From Lachnospiraceae bacterium (GTDB lineage: Bacteria; Bacillota; Clostridia; Lachnospirales; Lachnospiraceae): 64,000 bases of DNA. The notes below the pieces were generated by a model. The model searched no databases, had not been told where the DNA came from, and was given only the letters and a program-made list of their open reading frames with translations. Below, in pieces: positions 25,776-35,184 of this stretch (positions are counted from its first letter, which is position 1; each line of letters starts with the position of its first letter). The stretch spans positions 62,001 through 126,000 of the forward strand of contig JAGACK010000017.1 in NCBI GenBank assembly GCA_017614155.1, written 5' to 3'. Position numbers and translations under genes: made by a program.

Positions 25776-26390
25776 TTAATCTGTCATAACTCCCAATGCT
25801 CTGAGCAGTTTTCCGTACGATGGAAGATCGGGAACAAGAATGAAGAAACCATTTATCTCCTCGTCATCCGAAAACGCTGTCTGGATCAATAGCATCTTGT
25901 CTCCTACCATGCCGAATTCGATCGCCGGAACAGAAAGAATTGCACCAGCCATATCTACAGCCAGATCGGGAACGGATTCCGAAATAGTAAGGTTGGTCAG
26001 CGTCGAAAGCGAATTCAGATAGGATCCCGTGATTATGTTTCCGATCTCCTTTAATGCAGACTGTGCCATCTCATCAAGTTCGTTTACCTGCGTTCCCATA
26101 AGCCTGCCGACCAGAGTATAAGCAGACTTTTCTTCGAGAAGAAACATGATGGAACCCTGAAGGTCTCCCTCAATCCGCAGATAAATGCCGGCCATGATCT
26201 GCTCTTCGCCTCCCATGGCCTCGCCCAGTTCCTTGAAATCAAGGAGTTCGACTCTCGGAACCTTCATATCGACCTTCTGGGAAAGCATGGAAGCAAGAGC
26301 TGTTGCAGCATTGCCTGCACCGATGTTTCCTATTTCCTTGAGGACATCATAATAAATGCCTTCAACTTTATTAAGATCAAGATCAGCCAT
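25776..26390 (-). CDS. cheC: CheY-P phosphatase CheC
   Basis: CheC dephosphorylates CheY-P and its activity is boosted by CheD. The 205-residue protein has both phosphatase motifs E-x-x-N: LKEIGNIGAGNAAT (E19, N22) and LKEIGNIITGSYLN (E115, N118). The start at 26390 (MADLDLNKV) is chosen because AGGAGG lies five bases upstream; the open frame continues upstream into cheW only by chance. With FliY in this window also carrying both motifs, the cell has at least two CheY-P phosphatases. Confidence 0.95.
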   Translation of the reverse strand: MADLDLNKVEGIYYDVLKEIGNIGAGNAATALASMLSQKVDMKVPRVELLDFKELGEAMGGEEQIMAGIYLRIEGDLQGSIMFLLEEKSAYTLVGRLMGTQVNELDEMAQSALKEIGNIITGSYLNSLSTLTNLTISESVPDLAVDMAGAILSVPAIEFGMVGDKMLLIQTAFSDDEEINGFFILVPDLPSYGKLLRALGVMTD

Positions 26391-26409
26391 TAATACCTCC
26401 TGCTGTATA

Positions 26410-26874
26410 TCAGCCGATTTCCTTTTCACCAATAACAGTAGCAAGATCCAGAATTGAAACAAGTCCCTTGTCTGTCTTGCCCACTCCGGTGATATAGAAC
26501 TGGCTGGGATCATTTTTGTCCGGAGTCTTCTTTTCAACCATGGACTCGGGAAGATCCCTTACTTCTTCCACTTCGTCAACTATCACGCCGATTGCAGCAC
26601 TTGGATCCACCTTTATGATGATGATCCTTGTCTTTGAGGTGAATTCCGTTTCAGGCATGTCAAACTTAAGCCTCAGGCTCATCACCGGGATGACTTCACC
26701 TCGAAGATTGATAACACCCTTAAAGAAAGACTGAACATTGGGCACTCTTGTTATCTGCGGCACCCTAACTATATTATCCACATATTTGATATCGATGCCG
26801 TAATGTTCGATACCCAGATTTACGACTATATATTGAGTCACCTTATCTTCTTCATATACTTCAAGTTCCTGCAT
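26410..26874 (-). CDS. cheW: Chemotaxis coupling protein CheW
   Basis: CheW links receptors to the CheA kinase. The 154-residue single-domain protein has the SH3-like CheW fold pattern (YIVVNLGIEHYGIDIKYV, PNVQSFFKGVINLRGEVIPV, IGVIVDEVEEV). AAGGAGGG lies upstream of the ATG. It sits between cheA and cheC as in Bacillus. Confidence 0.95.
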   Translation of the reverse strand: MQELEVYEEDKVTQYIVVNLGIEHYGIDIKYVDNIVRVPQITRVPNVQSFFKGVINLRGEVIPVMSLRLKFDMPETEFTSKTRIIIIKVDPSAAIGVIVDEVEEVRDLPESMVEKKTPDKNDPSQFYITGVGKTDKGLVSILDLATVIGEKEIG

Positions 26875-26898
26875 AAGAATAATCCCTCCTTATTATCA

Positions 26899-29010
26899 TC
26901 AGATAAGAGCATTCGCATCTATGATAAGTGCGACCTCACCATCTCCGAGTATCGTTGCACCACTGATTATCCTGTCATTATTGATATATTTGCCGAGTGA
27001 TTTGATAACTATCTCCTGCTGTCCCATCAGCTCATCAACCACAAGTCCCGCAAGCGTGTCGCCCTTCTTTACTATGACTGCGACCAGGTTCTCGTTTTCA
27101 TCCTTTGTGGACTCCACTCCCAGCACATTCGAAAGCCTGATGATCGGTATGACAGTACCGCGAAGCTGTATGACTTCTTTCTGCTGCACAAGCTTAATGT
27201 CTGATACCGGCACATCTTCAATGGTCGTGATAGAATCAAGCGAGATGGCATATTTTTCGCCACCGACTATGACCATGAGTGCCTGTATGATTGCAAGCGT
27301 CAGAGGAAGCCTGACTATGAAAGTACTGCCCTCTCCAAGCTTTGTCTTGACTTCCACATCGCCGCCAAGCGATTCGATATTAGACTTGACTACATCAAGT
27401 CCGACGCCTCTTCCGGAAATATCCGTGACCTGCTTTGCCATGGAGAATCCGGGATCAAAGAGAACATTTATGATATCCTTGTCGGACATCTGATTTGCTG
27501 TTTCCTCGGAAGCATATCCTCTTTCGATTATCTTGCTTCTGACCGCTTCAACATCTATACCGTTTCCGTCATCTCCGACTTCGATAACAACATTGTTTCC
27601 ATCCTGGTATGCATTGAGGAAAATCGTTCCTGTTTCAGGCTTGCCTCTTTCTATACGGGTAGCTGTACTCTCAAGTCCGTGATCTGCACTGTTTCTGATC
27701 AGGTGCATCAAAGGATCTCCGATCTCATCAACAACCGTACGGTCAAGCTCTGTATCCTCACCTGTGATAGTCAGGTTCATCTTCTTGTCAAGTTTCTTTT
27801 CAAGGTCACGTACCATACGAGGGAATTTGTTGACAGCGCTCTCGATTGGAACCATCCTTACCTTCATAACTGCTTCATGAAGATTTGTGGTCACGCTCTC
27901 AAGGTATTCAACGTTTTCAACGAGAGGATTCCGACCGCCGCCTCCTGTCTGAGTTCCCGAATTAGCAGCAGAAACTATGGTGTTCTTTGCTATGATAAGC
28001 TCAGACACGAGGTTCATCAGTGTGTCAAGCTTTTCGATATCAACCCTTATGGTCCTGCTCACAACGGGCTTTCCGGCAGGCTTCTTTGCATTTGCTACAC
28101 TCTTGTTCTCTTTTGCGGCAGGAGCAGCGTTTCCTGCAGGTACAGGTGCATTCTCGACAGGCTTATCCGCGGCGGCATTTTCCGGCTCTGCTTCAGACGA
28201 ACCTGAATCAAGCATCTCTTCGGTATATTCCTCACCGACAGCCTCCTCTATCTCGGAAACACTCATGATGGCTGACTTTATCTTTTCGATGTCGGCATCA
28301 CAAATAGCAAACAGACTGAATCTGAATTCAAATTTCTCGTCTTCTATATCCTGTGACGACGGCGAAGAAACTATAACATCTCCGGATTCTTCGATTGCCT
28401 TGAATACCAGGAACGCCCTTGCAGCCTTAAGCAGGCAGGTCTCCTGGATAAATACCGTAAATCCGTAAACATGCTTTCCGGAAACTATGGCATCCTTCAT
28501 CACATTTTTCTGTGATTCGTCAAGCACAATGTTTCTGTACTCAGCCTTGTCGCCTGATGCCGAAGCACCCCTTTCTTCCTCTGCAGGTTTTGCCGAAGCC
28601 TTTTCAGCTGTGCTGCTGTCTCCACCTTCGCCTTTGAGGAATTTCTGGAGCTCGTTTACGATGCTGTCGTTATCGTTATCGCCTTCATCGGAGGTGTTCT
28701 GGATGGTTTCAACATAGCCCTCGATAGAATCAAGAGCCTGGAAAAGAACATCCATAAGCCCACTGGTAACATTCATCTGCCCTGAACGGACGGCAGAAAA
28801 ACAATCCTCCATGTCATGTGTCAGTCTCTGCAGTCTCTTGTATCCCATGGTTCCTGCCATCCCCTTTAAAGAGTGTGCAGCACGGAATATCTCATTGATC
28901 GCATCCTGATTATCCGGCTCCTGTTCCAGAATCAGCATCTGATCCGAAAGGACCTGAATATGTTCCTTTGCTTCATCGAGAAAGATTCCCAAATACTGGC
29001 TTACATCCAT
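26899..29010 (-). CDS. cheA: Chemotaxis histidine kinase CheA
   Basis: CheA phosphorylates CheY and CheB in response to receptors. The 703-residue protein has all usual domains: P1 with the phosphorylated histidine H46 in AAHSLKGMAGTMGY, a P2-like CheY-binding region (~190-260), an alanine/proline linker (~285-325), P3 dimerisation helices, P4 kinase with N box (HLIRNSADHGLE), G1 (DDGNGID), F and G2 boxes (FDPGFSMAKQ, GRGVGLDVVKS), and a C-terminal P5 CheW-like domain. GGAGGGA precedes the ATG. Confidence 0.97.
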   Translation of the reverse strand: MDVSQYLGIFLDEAKEHIQVLSDQMLILEQEPDNQDAINEIFRAAHSLKGMAGTMGYKRLQRLTHDMEDCFSAVRSGQMNVTSGLMDVLFQALDSIEGYVETIQNTSDEGDNDNDSIVNELQKFLKGEGGDSSTAEKASAKPAEEERGASASGDKAEYRNIVLDESQKNVMKDAIVSGKHVYGFTVFIQETCLLKAARAFLVFKAIEESGDVIVSSPSSQDIEDEKFEFRFSLFAICDADIEKIKSAIMSVSEIEEAVGEEYTEEMLDSGSSEAEPENAAADKPVENAPVPAGNAAPAAKENKSVANAKKPAGKPVVSRTIRVDIEKLDTLMNLVSELIIAKNTIVSAANSGTQTGGGGRNPLVENVEYLESVTTNLHEAVMKVRMVPIESAVNKFPRMVRDLEKKLDKKMNLTITGEDTELDRTVVDEIGDPLMHLIRNSADHGLESTATRIERGKPETGTIFLNAYQDGNNVVIEVGDDGNGIDVEAVRSKIIERGYASEETANQMSDKDIINVLFDPGFSMAKQVTDISGRGVGLDVVKSNIESLGGDVEVKTKLGEGSTFIVRLPLTLAIIQALMVIVGGEKYAISLDSITTIEDVPVSDIKLVQQKEVIQLRGTVIPIIRLSNVLGVESTKDENENLVAVIVKKGDTLAGLVVDELMGQQEIVIKSLGKYINNDRIISGATILGDGEVALIIDANALI

Positions 29011-29049
29011 TTTGCTCCCTCCAATCGATTAATTATTTGCTTCTTATGA

Positions 29050-30129
29050 TCAGCTTAATGTACCAACTTCTTTTGTGATAGCCCCGGCTATCTTTTCAAG
29101 CGGAAGAACCTCATTGACAAGTCCGGAATTCGCTATCGCTCTGGGCATCCCGTAAACTGCGCATGTTGCCTCATCCTGTGCGATGATGTGGAGCGATTTG
29201 CTCCTTATCAGTTCCTTGATGCCTACTGTGCCGTCAGAGCCCATACCTGTAAGCACGACACAGCACACTTCACTGTAAGCCGTATCGGCTATCGTCTCAT
29301 ACATATAGTTTGCGCAGGGTCTGACGCCTTCCCTCTTGGGCTCATTTGAGAAATATATCCTGGTCCGTGAACCGCTTTTTGCAACCTTCAGATGCTTGTC
29401 CCCCGGTGCGATATACACATGACCCTTTTCGAGCATATCTCCCTCTTCTGCCTCCTTTACACTCAGGCTGCTCAGTTCATTGAGCCTTTCCGAGAGCGAT
29501 TTTGTAAAGCCCATCGGCATATGCTGAACTATAACAACCGGAGCATTCAGTTTGGCGGGAAGCATGGGGATAAGCGTATGAAGCGCTTTGGGCCCGCCTG
29601 TTGAACTTGCTATAGCCACCAGTTTTTCGCCGTTAACCCTTACACTGGGCCTCAATACTATCTTTGAGCCCGCCCCGGGTCTGGAAGCAGCCGATGTATC
29701 TGCAGCCTTGGACGGAGCCAGTGCAGATCCCGCTCCGGAAACTACCGCAAGCAGATCCAGGAACTGCTTTGCAAAGTCATCTGTCGAAAAAGCCGCAAGA
29801 TTGTCGGGCTTTTTAATGAATTCCATCGCTCCGAGTTCCAAAGCCTCGATAGTCTGCTTTGTTCCCTCGCCGGTAGTAGTGGAAAACATCATCACATGCT
29901 CATTACGGTTTTCGTTCTTCAGTCTCCTCAGGAACGAAAGTCCGTCCAGCTTCGGCATGTTTACATCCAGCACAATCGCGTCATATTTGTTTTTTGTGAC
30001 AAAAGTCCAGGCTTCCTCGCCGTCATGACAACGGTCGGGTTCGTCATATCTGCCGTCGGTTTTTATTATATCACAGGCGACCTTTCTCATGAGTGCAGAA
30101 TCATCGACCACAAGTATTTTTTTACCCAT
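29050..30129 (-). CDS. cheB: Protein-glutamate methylesterase CheB
   Basis: CheB removes methyl groups from chemoreceptors. The N-terminal receiver domain has the acidic pair in VVDDS and phospho-acceptor D55; the C-terminal esterase domain has the catalytic serine in ASSTGGP (S176), histidine in VQHMPMG (H203) and aspartate in GMGSDG (D299). The start at 30129 (MGKKILVVDDS) is chosen as the family opening; the frame runs 17 codons further into the PilZ gene but without a homologous sequence. GGGG lies 14 bases upstream, a long spacing. The partner methyltransferase CheR is not in the window. Confidence 0.95.
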   Translation of the reverse strand: MGKKILVVDDSALMRKVACDIIKTDGRYDEPDRCHDGEEAWTFVTKNKYDAIVLDVNMPKLDGLSFLRRLKNENRNEHVMMFSTTTGEGTKQTIEALELGAMEFIKKPDNLAAFSTDDFAKQFLDLLAVVSGAGSALAPSKAADTSAASRPGAGSKIVLRPSVRVNGEKLVAIASSTGGPKALHTLIPMLPAKLNAPVVIVQHMPMGFTKSLSERLNELSSLSVKEAEEGDMLEKGHVYIAPGDKHLKVAKSGSRTRIYFSNEPKREGVRPCANYMYETIADTAYSEVCCVVLTGMGSDGTVGIKELIRSKSLHIIAQDEATCAVYGMPRAIANSGLVNEVLPLEKIAGAITKEVGTLS

Positions 30130-30136
30130 TTTCAGT

Positions 30137-30871
30137 CTATTCGCCCCTTTCTCTTCTTCTTTTGCGTCTTTCTTCCTCAAAGATATACTTAATGATGCTC
30201 TCTCTCTGATCGGTATCTATCTTTATAAACTGAACATGGTTCTGATAGACACCCTTCATGTTGGTCTCTTCACACGCAAGCACTCTTCCCACGACTTCGT
30301 ATTCTATCGGTTCTTTTGATGCCGGAAGCGAGAATTTGAAAAGTATCTTCGAATCTGTGGGAAAGAAAACCTTTGATATGAACCTTGCCCCGCCCCCGCT
30401 GATATCCACGATCGTTCCGTTCTGCAGCGTCAGATCTGTATTAATGAACTGTACGCTGTTCAGATCGTTCACCATTGCATATTCTTCATCCTCCATCTTT
30501 CTGCATTTCATGTTCAGGATGCAGTTTAAGCGGTAATACTCTCTTCTTTGGAATTTTTTCAGCGGGGTGGTCAGTTCAAGCACGAGAACATAGATGTTCT
30601 TTGACTTGTATCTGTCCGTCACCCTGCCGTAGCATTGGTAGAGCCCGTTCGAGGTATAGAAACACAGATCATATTCACTGTCGATAGGGAGAAGAATAAG
30701 CTTATCCTTGTCCATCGGCATATTTACCTTGATCTCATCCTCAGATGTGATGTCATAGATCCTGGTGCGGTAGACCTTTCTGGCAATGATGCCGTCTTTA
30801 TTGGGCCTGTCCTCGCTGCTTTTCAGCGTTAATTCGATTTTGTCTCCTGGTATGATATAATCAGTGATCAT
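30137..30871 (-). CDS. PilZ-domain flagellar brake protein (YcgR/DgrA-like)
   Basis: YcgR-type proteins bind c-di-GMP and slow the motor through MotA or the switch. The N-terminal ~100 residues are the YcgR_2-type beta domain. The C-terminal PilZ domain has both ligand motifs: FQRREYYRLN (RxxxR at 110-114) and VDISGGGARF (D/NxSxxG at 156-161). Both c-di-GMP-contacting elements are intact, so binding is likely. It lies between flhG and cheB inside the motility operon; the cheB start lies 8 bases after its stop. Confidence 0.9.
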   Translation of the reverse strand: MITDYIIPGDKIELTLKSSEDRPNKDGIIARKVYRTRIYDITSEDEIKVNMPMDKDKLILLPIDSEYDLCFYTSNGLYQCYGRVTDRYKSKNIYVLVLELTTPLKKFQRREYYRLNCILNMKCRKMEDEEYAMVNDLNSVQFINTDLTLQNGTIVDISGGGARFISKVFFPTDSKILFKFSLPASKEPIEYEVVGRVLACEETNMKGVYQNHVQFIKIDTDQRESIIKYIFEEERRKRRRERGE

Positions 30872-30896
30872 GCTTTACCTCTTCTAACATGTCATT

Positions 30897-31783
30897 TTAA
30901 CTGAAGTGCTTTCCCCGGACCATATTGGCAAAGAAACCTGCCATCCCTCTCCTGTAAACCTGTGCCTCATGAGGGATATCCATAAGTGTCATCGCGATAT
31001 CCTTGAACGCCTTTGAAGACTTTGCATTTGAATTCGAAATGCATATCGGGCTCTGCTGCATCACCGCATCCGCAAGCTCGGAATCCTGAGGAATACAGCC
31101 TATGTATTCTATCTTCAGATGAAGGTATCTCTGAACAACCGTATTGAGTTTGCTGAAAAGAAGTTTTCCTTCCTCAGTGGTGGAAACCTTGTTTGAGATG
31201 ACCTTTATGGTGGAAGACTCCTCATTGAAACCCGTATTTCTCTTCAATGCCTTTAAAAGCGAATATGAATCCGTGATGGATGTCGGTTCAGGCGTTGTCA
31301 CCAGAAGCACTTCCCCTGACGCCACGAGGAACTCCATGACAGAATCGGAAATGCCTGCGCCGGTATCAATGATTATGACATCAGCTATGGTATCCAGCTC
31401 CGAAAGCTGCTGCACAAGATAGTTGATATAATCCCGTCCCAGATTGGTAAGTCCGGCTATGCCGCTCCCGCCCGAAATAAACCCTATATCCATGGGGCCC
31501 CAGGTTATGACATCCTTTATCCCTTTTCCCTGATAGATCAGATCTGCCAGATTGTTCTTTGGGATCGTACCGAACATGACCTCGATATTTGCAAGCCCGA
31601 AATCCGCATCAAAGATGATGACACGCTTCCCATCTTTTTGAACTCAACGGCAAGATTGATGGACACATTGCTCTTTCCGACACCTCCCTTTCCGGATGTG
31701 ACGGTTATGACCCTTGCCGCTTTTGCGGGTGCTACCTGATTCTGTTTTATTATATTTCTTAACCTTTCAGCCTGATCCATCAT
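30897..31783 (-). pseudogene. flhG: FlhG (YlxH/MinD-like ATPase), interrupted by a one-base frameshift
   Basis: FlhG is a MinD-type ATPase that works with FlhF to set flagellar number and position. The first frame (31783 to ~31628) encodes the opening and deviant Walker A motif SGKGGVGKSN, ending in ...VEFKKMG. The second frame then continues KRVIIFDADFGLANIEVMFG, which is the standard FlhG continuation, to the stop at 30897. One base is missing near 31626-31631, where GGGAAGCG should read GGGAAAGCG (minus strand). Restoring it gives about 295 residues, the normal family length. Everything else looks well conserved, so this is either a recent mutation or a sequencing error. Confidence 0.85.
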
Positions 31784-31823
31784 TTACCTTTTCATCAGCA
31801 TCTGCTTTTAAACACCCTTAATG

Positions 31824-33110
31824 TCACGACTGCTTTTCGCCGCCCAGAAGCGATCGTACTATGCTCTGGGGATTGAACACTTCGATATCCTCAGGGACTT
31901 CCTGTCCGTTTGTCACATATGCTATCTCTACGCCGGTATGCAGCCTGATATTCAGCATGTTCCCAAAGTATTCCGTCTCGTCGAGTTTTGTAAATATCAG
32001 CTTGTAATCGGTAATCTGTTTGTACAGATCGGAAATACTTATCAGATCACGGTATTTTGTGGTAATGGACATGACCAGATAAGCCTCGATATCGGAGATC
32101 TTCTTTGCGCTGTCAAGCAGCTGCTTCATCTCCATCCTCTTTTCCTCATCCTTGGGCGAATATCCTGCCGTATCAACTAGAATGAAATCATATTCCGAAA
32201 ACTCTTCCAGGCTTTCCTTCACATCATCCTCATTGTAAGCGATCCTGAAGGGCACTTTCACAATATCCGCATAGGTACGAAGCTGCTCCGCAGCCTTGAT
32301 GCGATAGGTGTCTGTGGTAATAAGAGCAACCTTTTTCTTTTCCATCACGGCAAGCTGTGTTGCTATCTTTGCTATCGTAGTGGTCTTTCCGACTCCGGTC
32401 GGGCCTATGAAAAATACTATCTTTGCTCCGTTTTCTCCGGCTTTGATCCTTGCAGGCTCACCGAATTTCAATATCAGCTTCTGATAAATGTTCGAGATCA
32501 GATAATCAATAGTGACACCGGGTTTCTTGAGCTTTTCTATCTCATCTACCAGCTCGTTTGCGTATTTTTCATCGACCTCGCTGTTTATGAGCGTATTATA
32601 GATCAGCTTTACAAAGCTGATGAATTCACGGTCGGCGTCATCTGTCTTTTTCTCATCCTCCTCATCCGCATCATCGCCCGTTTCCATGACGTTTTTCAGC
32701 TGCTGTTCAATGAGCGTATGGAGATTGTCTATCTTTTCTTCTATGCCCCTGTCCTCGGACCTGTCCGTCCTTTCGGCATGTATAGTCCGATCTTCCTTTG
32801 TTCCTTCTTCCTCATCCGGGATCACATCCTTGAATCTCGGTTTTTCATCCTCCTGTTTGGGTTTATTGAACGGGACCTTCGTAACGGTCCTGATGTTCGG
32901 TTCCGAAGGCCGTCTGACATGCGTCACCATTGAGTCGGTATCTTCTTCAACGGCAGCTGTCACCTCTACAAGCGGTTTTTTCAGGAAACTGAAAAACCCC
33001 TTCTGCTTTACCTTCCTGACATTCATCACTACAGATCTTGCGCCCAGTTCATCCTTTGCGGCTTTTGTAGCTTCTTCTTCGGTTTTTGCTGTAAACTTTT
33101 TGATTATCAT
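31824..33110 (-). CDS. flhF: Flagellar biosynthesis GTPase FlhF
   Basis: FlhF is an SRP-type GTPase that places flagella. The 428-residue protein opens with IIKKFTAKTEEEA, has a charged B-domain linker (60-160), an N domain, and the G domain with G1 motif GPTGVGKTT (236-244), DTAGYSPKDEEK (G3) and TKLDETEYFGN (G4 and closing loop). It overlaps flhA by four bases and is followed by flhG after 40 bases. Confidence 0.96.
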   Translation of the reverse strand: MIIKKFTAKTEEEATKAAKDELGARSVVMNVRKVKQKGFFSFLKKPLVEVTAAVEEDTDSMVTHVRRPSEPNIRTVTKVPFNKPKQEDEKPRFKDVIPDEEEGTKEDRTIHAERTDRSEDRGIEEKIDNLHTLIEQQLKNVMETGDDADEEDEKKTDDADREFISFVKLIYNTLINSEVDEKYANELVDEIEKLKKPGVTIDYLISNIYQKLILKFGEPARIKAGENGAKIVFFIGPTGVGKTTTIAKIATQLAVMEKKKVALITTDTYRIKAAEQLRTYADIVKVPFRIAYNEDDVKESLEEFSEYDFILVDTAGYSPKDEEKRMEMKQLLDSAKKISDIEAYLVMSITTKYRDLISISDLYKQITDYKLIFTKLDETEYFGNMLNIRLHTGVEIAYVTNGQEVPEDIEVFNPQSIVRSLLGGEKQS

Positions 33111-35164
33111 TCCTGAATCATCCCAATACTATGAAGTTCAACATCGTTTTCAACTTCGTTATAAGAAATAACTATGATCTCTTCAAAATAATCTTCAACA
33201 AGTTTCTTGAAATAAATCCTTACTATGGGCGATGTTATGACTATCTGACTCTTCCCGAGATCATCGAGCATTTTGAGCTTTTCTTCGGTAGCCGCAATTA
33301 TCGCTTTTGTCCTGTCAGGCGCAAGAGTCAGGTATGCGCCCTGCTCCGTCTGCTTCACGGAAGCCATGATCTCCTGCTCTATGACGGGATCCAGCGTAAC
33401 AACATTGGTCGTATCGCCCTGTTCAAAGAATTTCGCGGATATCGCTCTTTTCAGTGCCTGGCGGCAGTACTCGGTCAGCACATCCGTATCCCTGGTCGTT
33501 GCGGCATAGTCTGCCATTGTCTCAAATATCGTCAACAGATCCCTGATCGAAATGCCTTCTTTAAGCAGGTTCTGCAATACCTTCTGTATCTCTCCGAGTC
33601 CGAGCAGCTTCGGTGTAAGTTCTTCCACAACCGAAGGGTTTGATTCCTTGAGGTTGTTGATGAGGTTCTGTGTATCCTGACGGGTCAGAAGCTCGCTTAT
33701 GTGAGTTCTTATTATCTCGGTCAGGTGTGTTGCTATGATGGAAGGCGGATCCACAACAGTATATCCCATGGATTCGGCCCTTTCTCTCTGGCCTTCCGTA
33801 ATCCACAGTGCAGGCAGATGGAAAGAAGGCTCAAAGGTTTCAATACCGGTTATTTCTTCCTCCACATAACCGGGGTTCATCGCCATATAGTGATCGAACA
33901 TGATCTCTCCTTCGGCAACCTGAACTCCCTTGATCTTGATAATGTACTGGTTGGGGTTGAGCTGTATGTTGTCACGAAGTCTTATGATAGGGACCACTGT
34001 ACCGAGCTCAAGCGCTATCTGCCGTCTGATCATGACAACCCTGTCAAGCAGATCTCCTCCCTGATTGACATCTGCAAGAGGTATGATACCATAGCCGAAC
34101 TCCAGCTCGATGGGATCCACCGAAAGCAGAGAGACAACATTTTCCGGCTTTCTGATCTCTTCTGCCCCAACCTCTTCCTCTGCAGCCTCGCTCTGAACCG
34201 ACTCGACTTCCAGCTGAGTCCTCATGACTCTCCCGCCTATAATGAAAAGCGCACCGAGGCTGACAAATATTATAGGGTTCAAAGGAGTAACTATGCCAAG
34301 CAGAGCGATCACGGCACCGCTTAAATACATGACCTTCGGGGTACCGAAAAGCTGGTTTACAAGCGTCGGGCCGAAATCCGCCTGTTTTGCGCCCTTTGTC
34401 ACAAGAATACCTGTTGAAAGCGATATCAGAAGCGACGGTATTGCCGACACAAGCCCGTCACCTATGGTCAGGACCACATAATGATTGAGCGCATCAGAAA
34501 AGGACTCTCCCCTGCGGAGCATCCCCATGGCCAGACCGCCGATGATATTGATGCCTGTGATCAAAAGGCCGGCGGTCGCATCCCCCTTGACATATTTCAC
34601 GGCACCGTCCATGGAGCCGAAAAAGGAAGCTTCCTCCTGAATCTTATCTCTTCTTTTTTTTGCCTCCTTGTCATCTATCGCGCCGGTGTTCAGATCCGCA
34701 TCTATGGCCATCTGCTTTCCGGGCATGGCATCAAGCGTGAACCTTGCCGTAACTTCCGACACACGTTCAGAACCTTTATTGATGACAACAAACTGTACGA
34801 TCAGAAGTATAATAAATACTATGCCGCCGACGATAAGGTCATTCCTTCCGACAAACTGTCCGAAGGTCTGGACAACATTTCCGGGATCTCCGGTCGTTAG
34901 TATCAGCTTCGTTGACGAAACATTAAGAGAGATACGGAAAATAGTCGTAAACAGCAGGATCGTCGGATAAAACGACATATCCAGCACTTCCTTGACGAAA
35001 AGCGAGTTAAAAAGGATCGCAAAAGCAACAGCCATATTAATGGCCAGCATCACATCAAGCAAAGTGTTCGGCAGCGTGATTATCATGAACAGAAAAGCTG
35101 CCAGAAGATAGATCGCGACACCTACATCCTGTATTGAAAATGGTCTTTTTTTTGCTGTATCCAT
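33107..35164 (-). CDS. flhA: Flagellar export gate protein FlhA
   Basis: FlhA forms the nonameric ring of the type III export gate. The 685-residue protein has eight predicted membrane helices in the first half, the FHIPEP-family signature region (RFTLDAMPGKQMAIDADLN with following DDKEAKKRRDK), and a soluble C-terminal domain that docks chaperone-substrate complexes. Length is normal. It lies 20 bases after flhB. Confidence 0.97.
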   Translation of the reverse strand: MDTAKKRPFSIQDVGVAIYLLAAFLFMIITLPNTLLDVMLAINMAVAFAILFNSLFVKEVLDMSFYPTILLFTTIFRISLNVSSTKLILTTGDPGNVVQTFGQFVGRNDLIVGGIVFIILLIVQFVVINKGSERVSEVTARFTLDAMPGKQMAIDADLNTGAIDDKEAKKRRDKIQEEASFFGSMDGAVKYVKGDATAGLLITGINIIGGLAMGMLRRGESFSDALNHYVVLTIGDGLVSAIPSLLISLSTGILVTKGAKQADFGPTLVNQLFGTPKVMYLSGAVIALLGIVTPLNPIIFVSLGALFIIGGRVMRTQLEVESVQSEAAEEEVGAEEIRKPENVVSLLSVDPIELEFGYGIIPLADVNQGGDLLDRVVMIRRQIALELGTVVPIIRLRDNIQLNPNQYIIKIKGVQVAEGEIMFDHYMAMNPGYVEEEITGIETFEPSFHLPALWITEGQRERAESMGYTVVDPPSIIATHLTEIIRTHISELLTRQDTQNLINNLKESNPSVVEELTPKLLGLGEIQKVLQNLLKEGISIRDLLTIFETMADYAATTRDTDVLTEYCRQALKRAISAKFFEQGDTTNVVTLDPVIEQEIMASVKQTEQGAYLTLAPDRTKAIIAATEEKLKMLDDLGKSQIVITSPIVRIYFKKLVEDYFEEIIVISYNEVENDVELHSIGMIQE

Positions 35165-35184
35165 CTTTTATCCGAAAGAACCGA

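Noticed and set aside
26390..26537. Extended N-terminus of the cheC frame overlapping cheW
   Set aside because: The upstream stretch lies inside cheW, has no CheC homology, and AGGAGG precedes the internal ATG at 26390.
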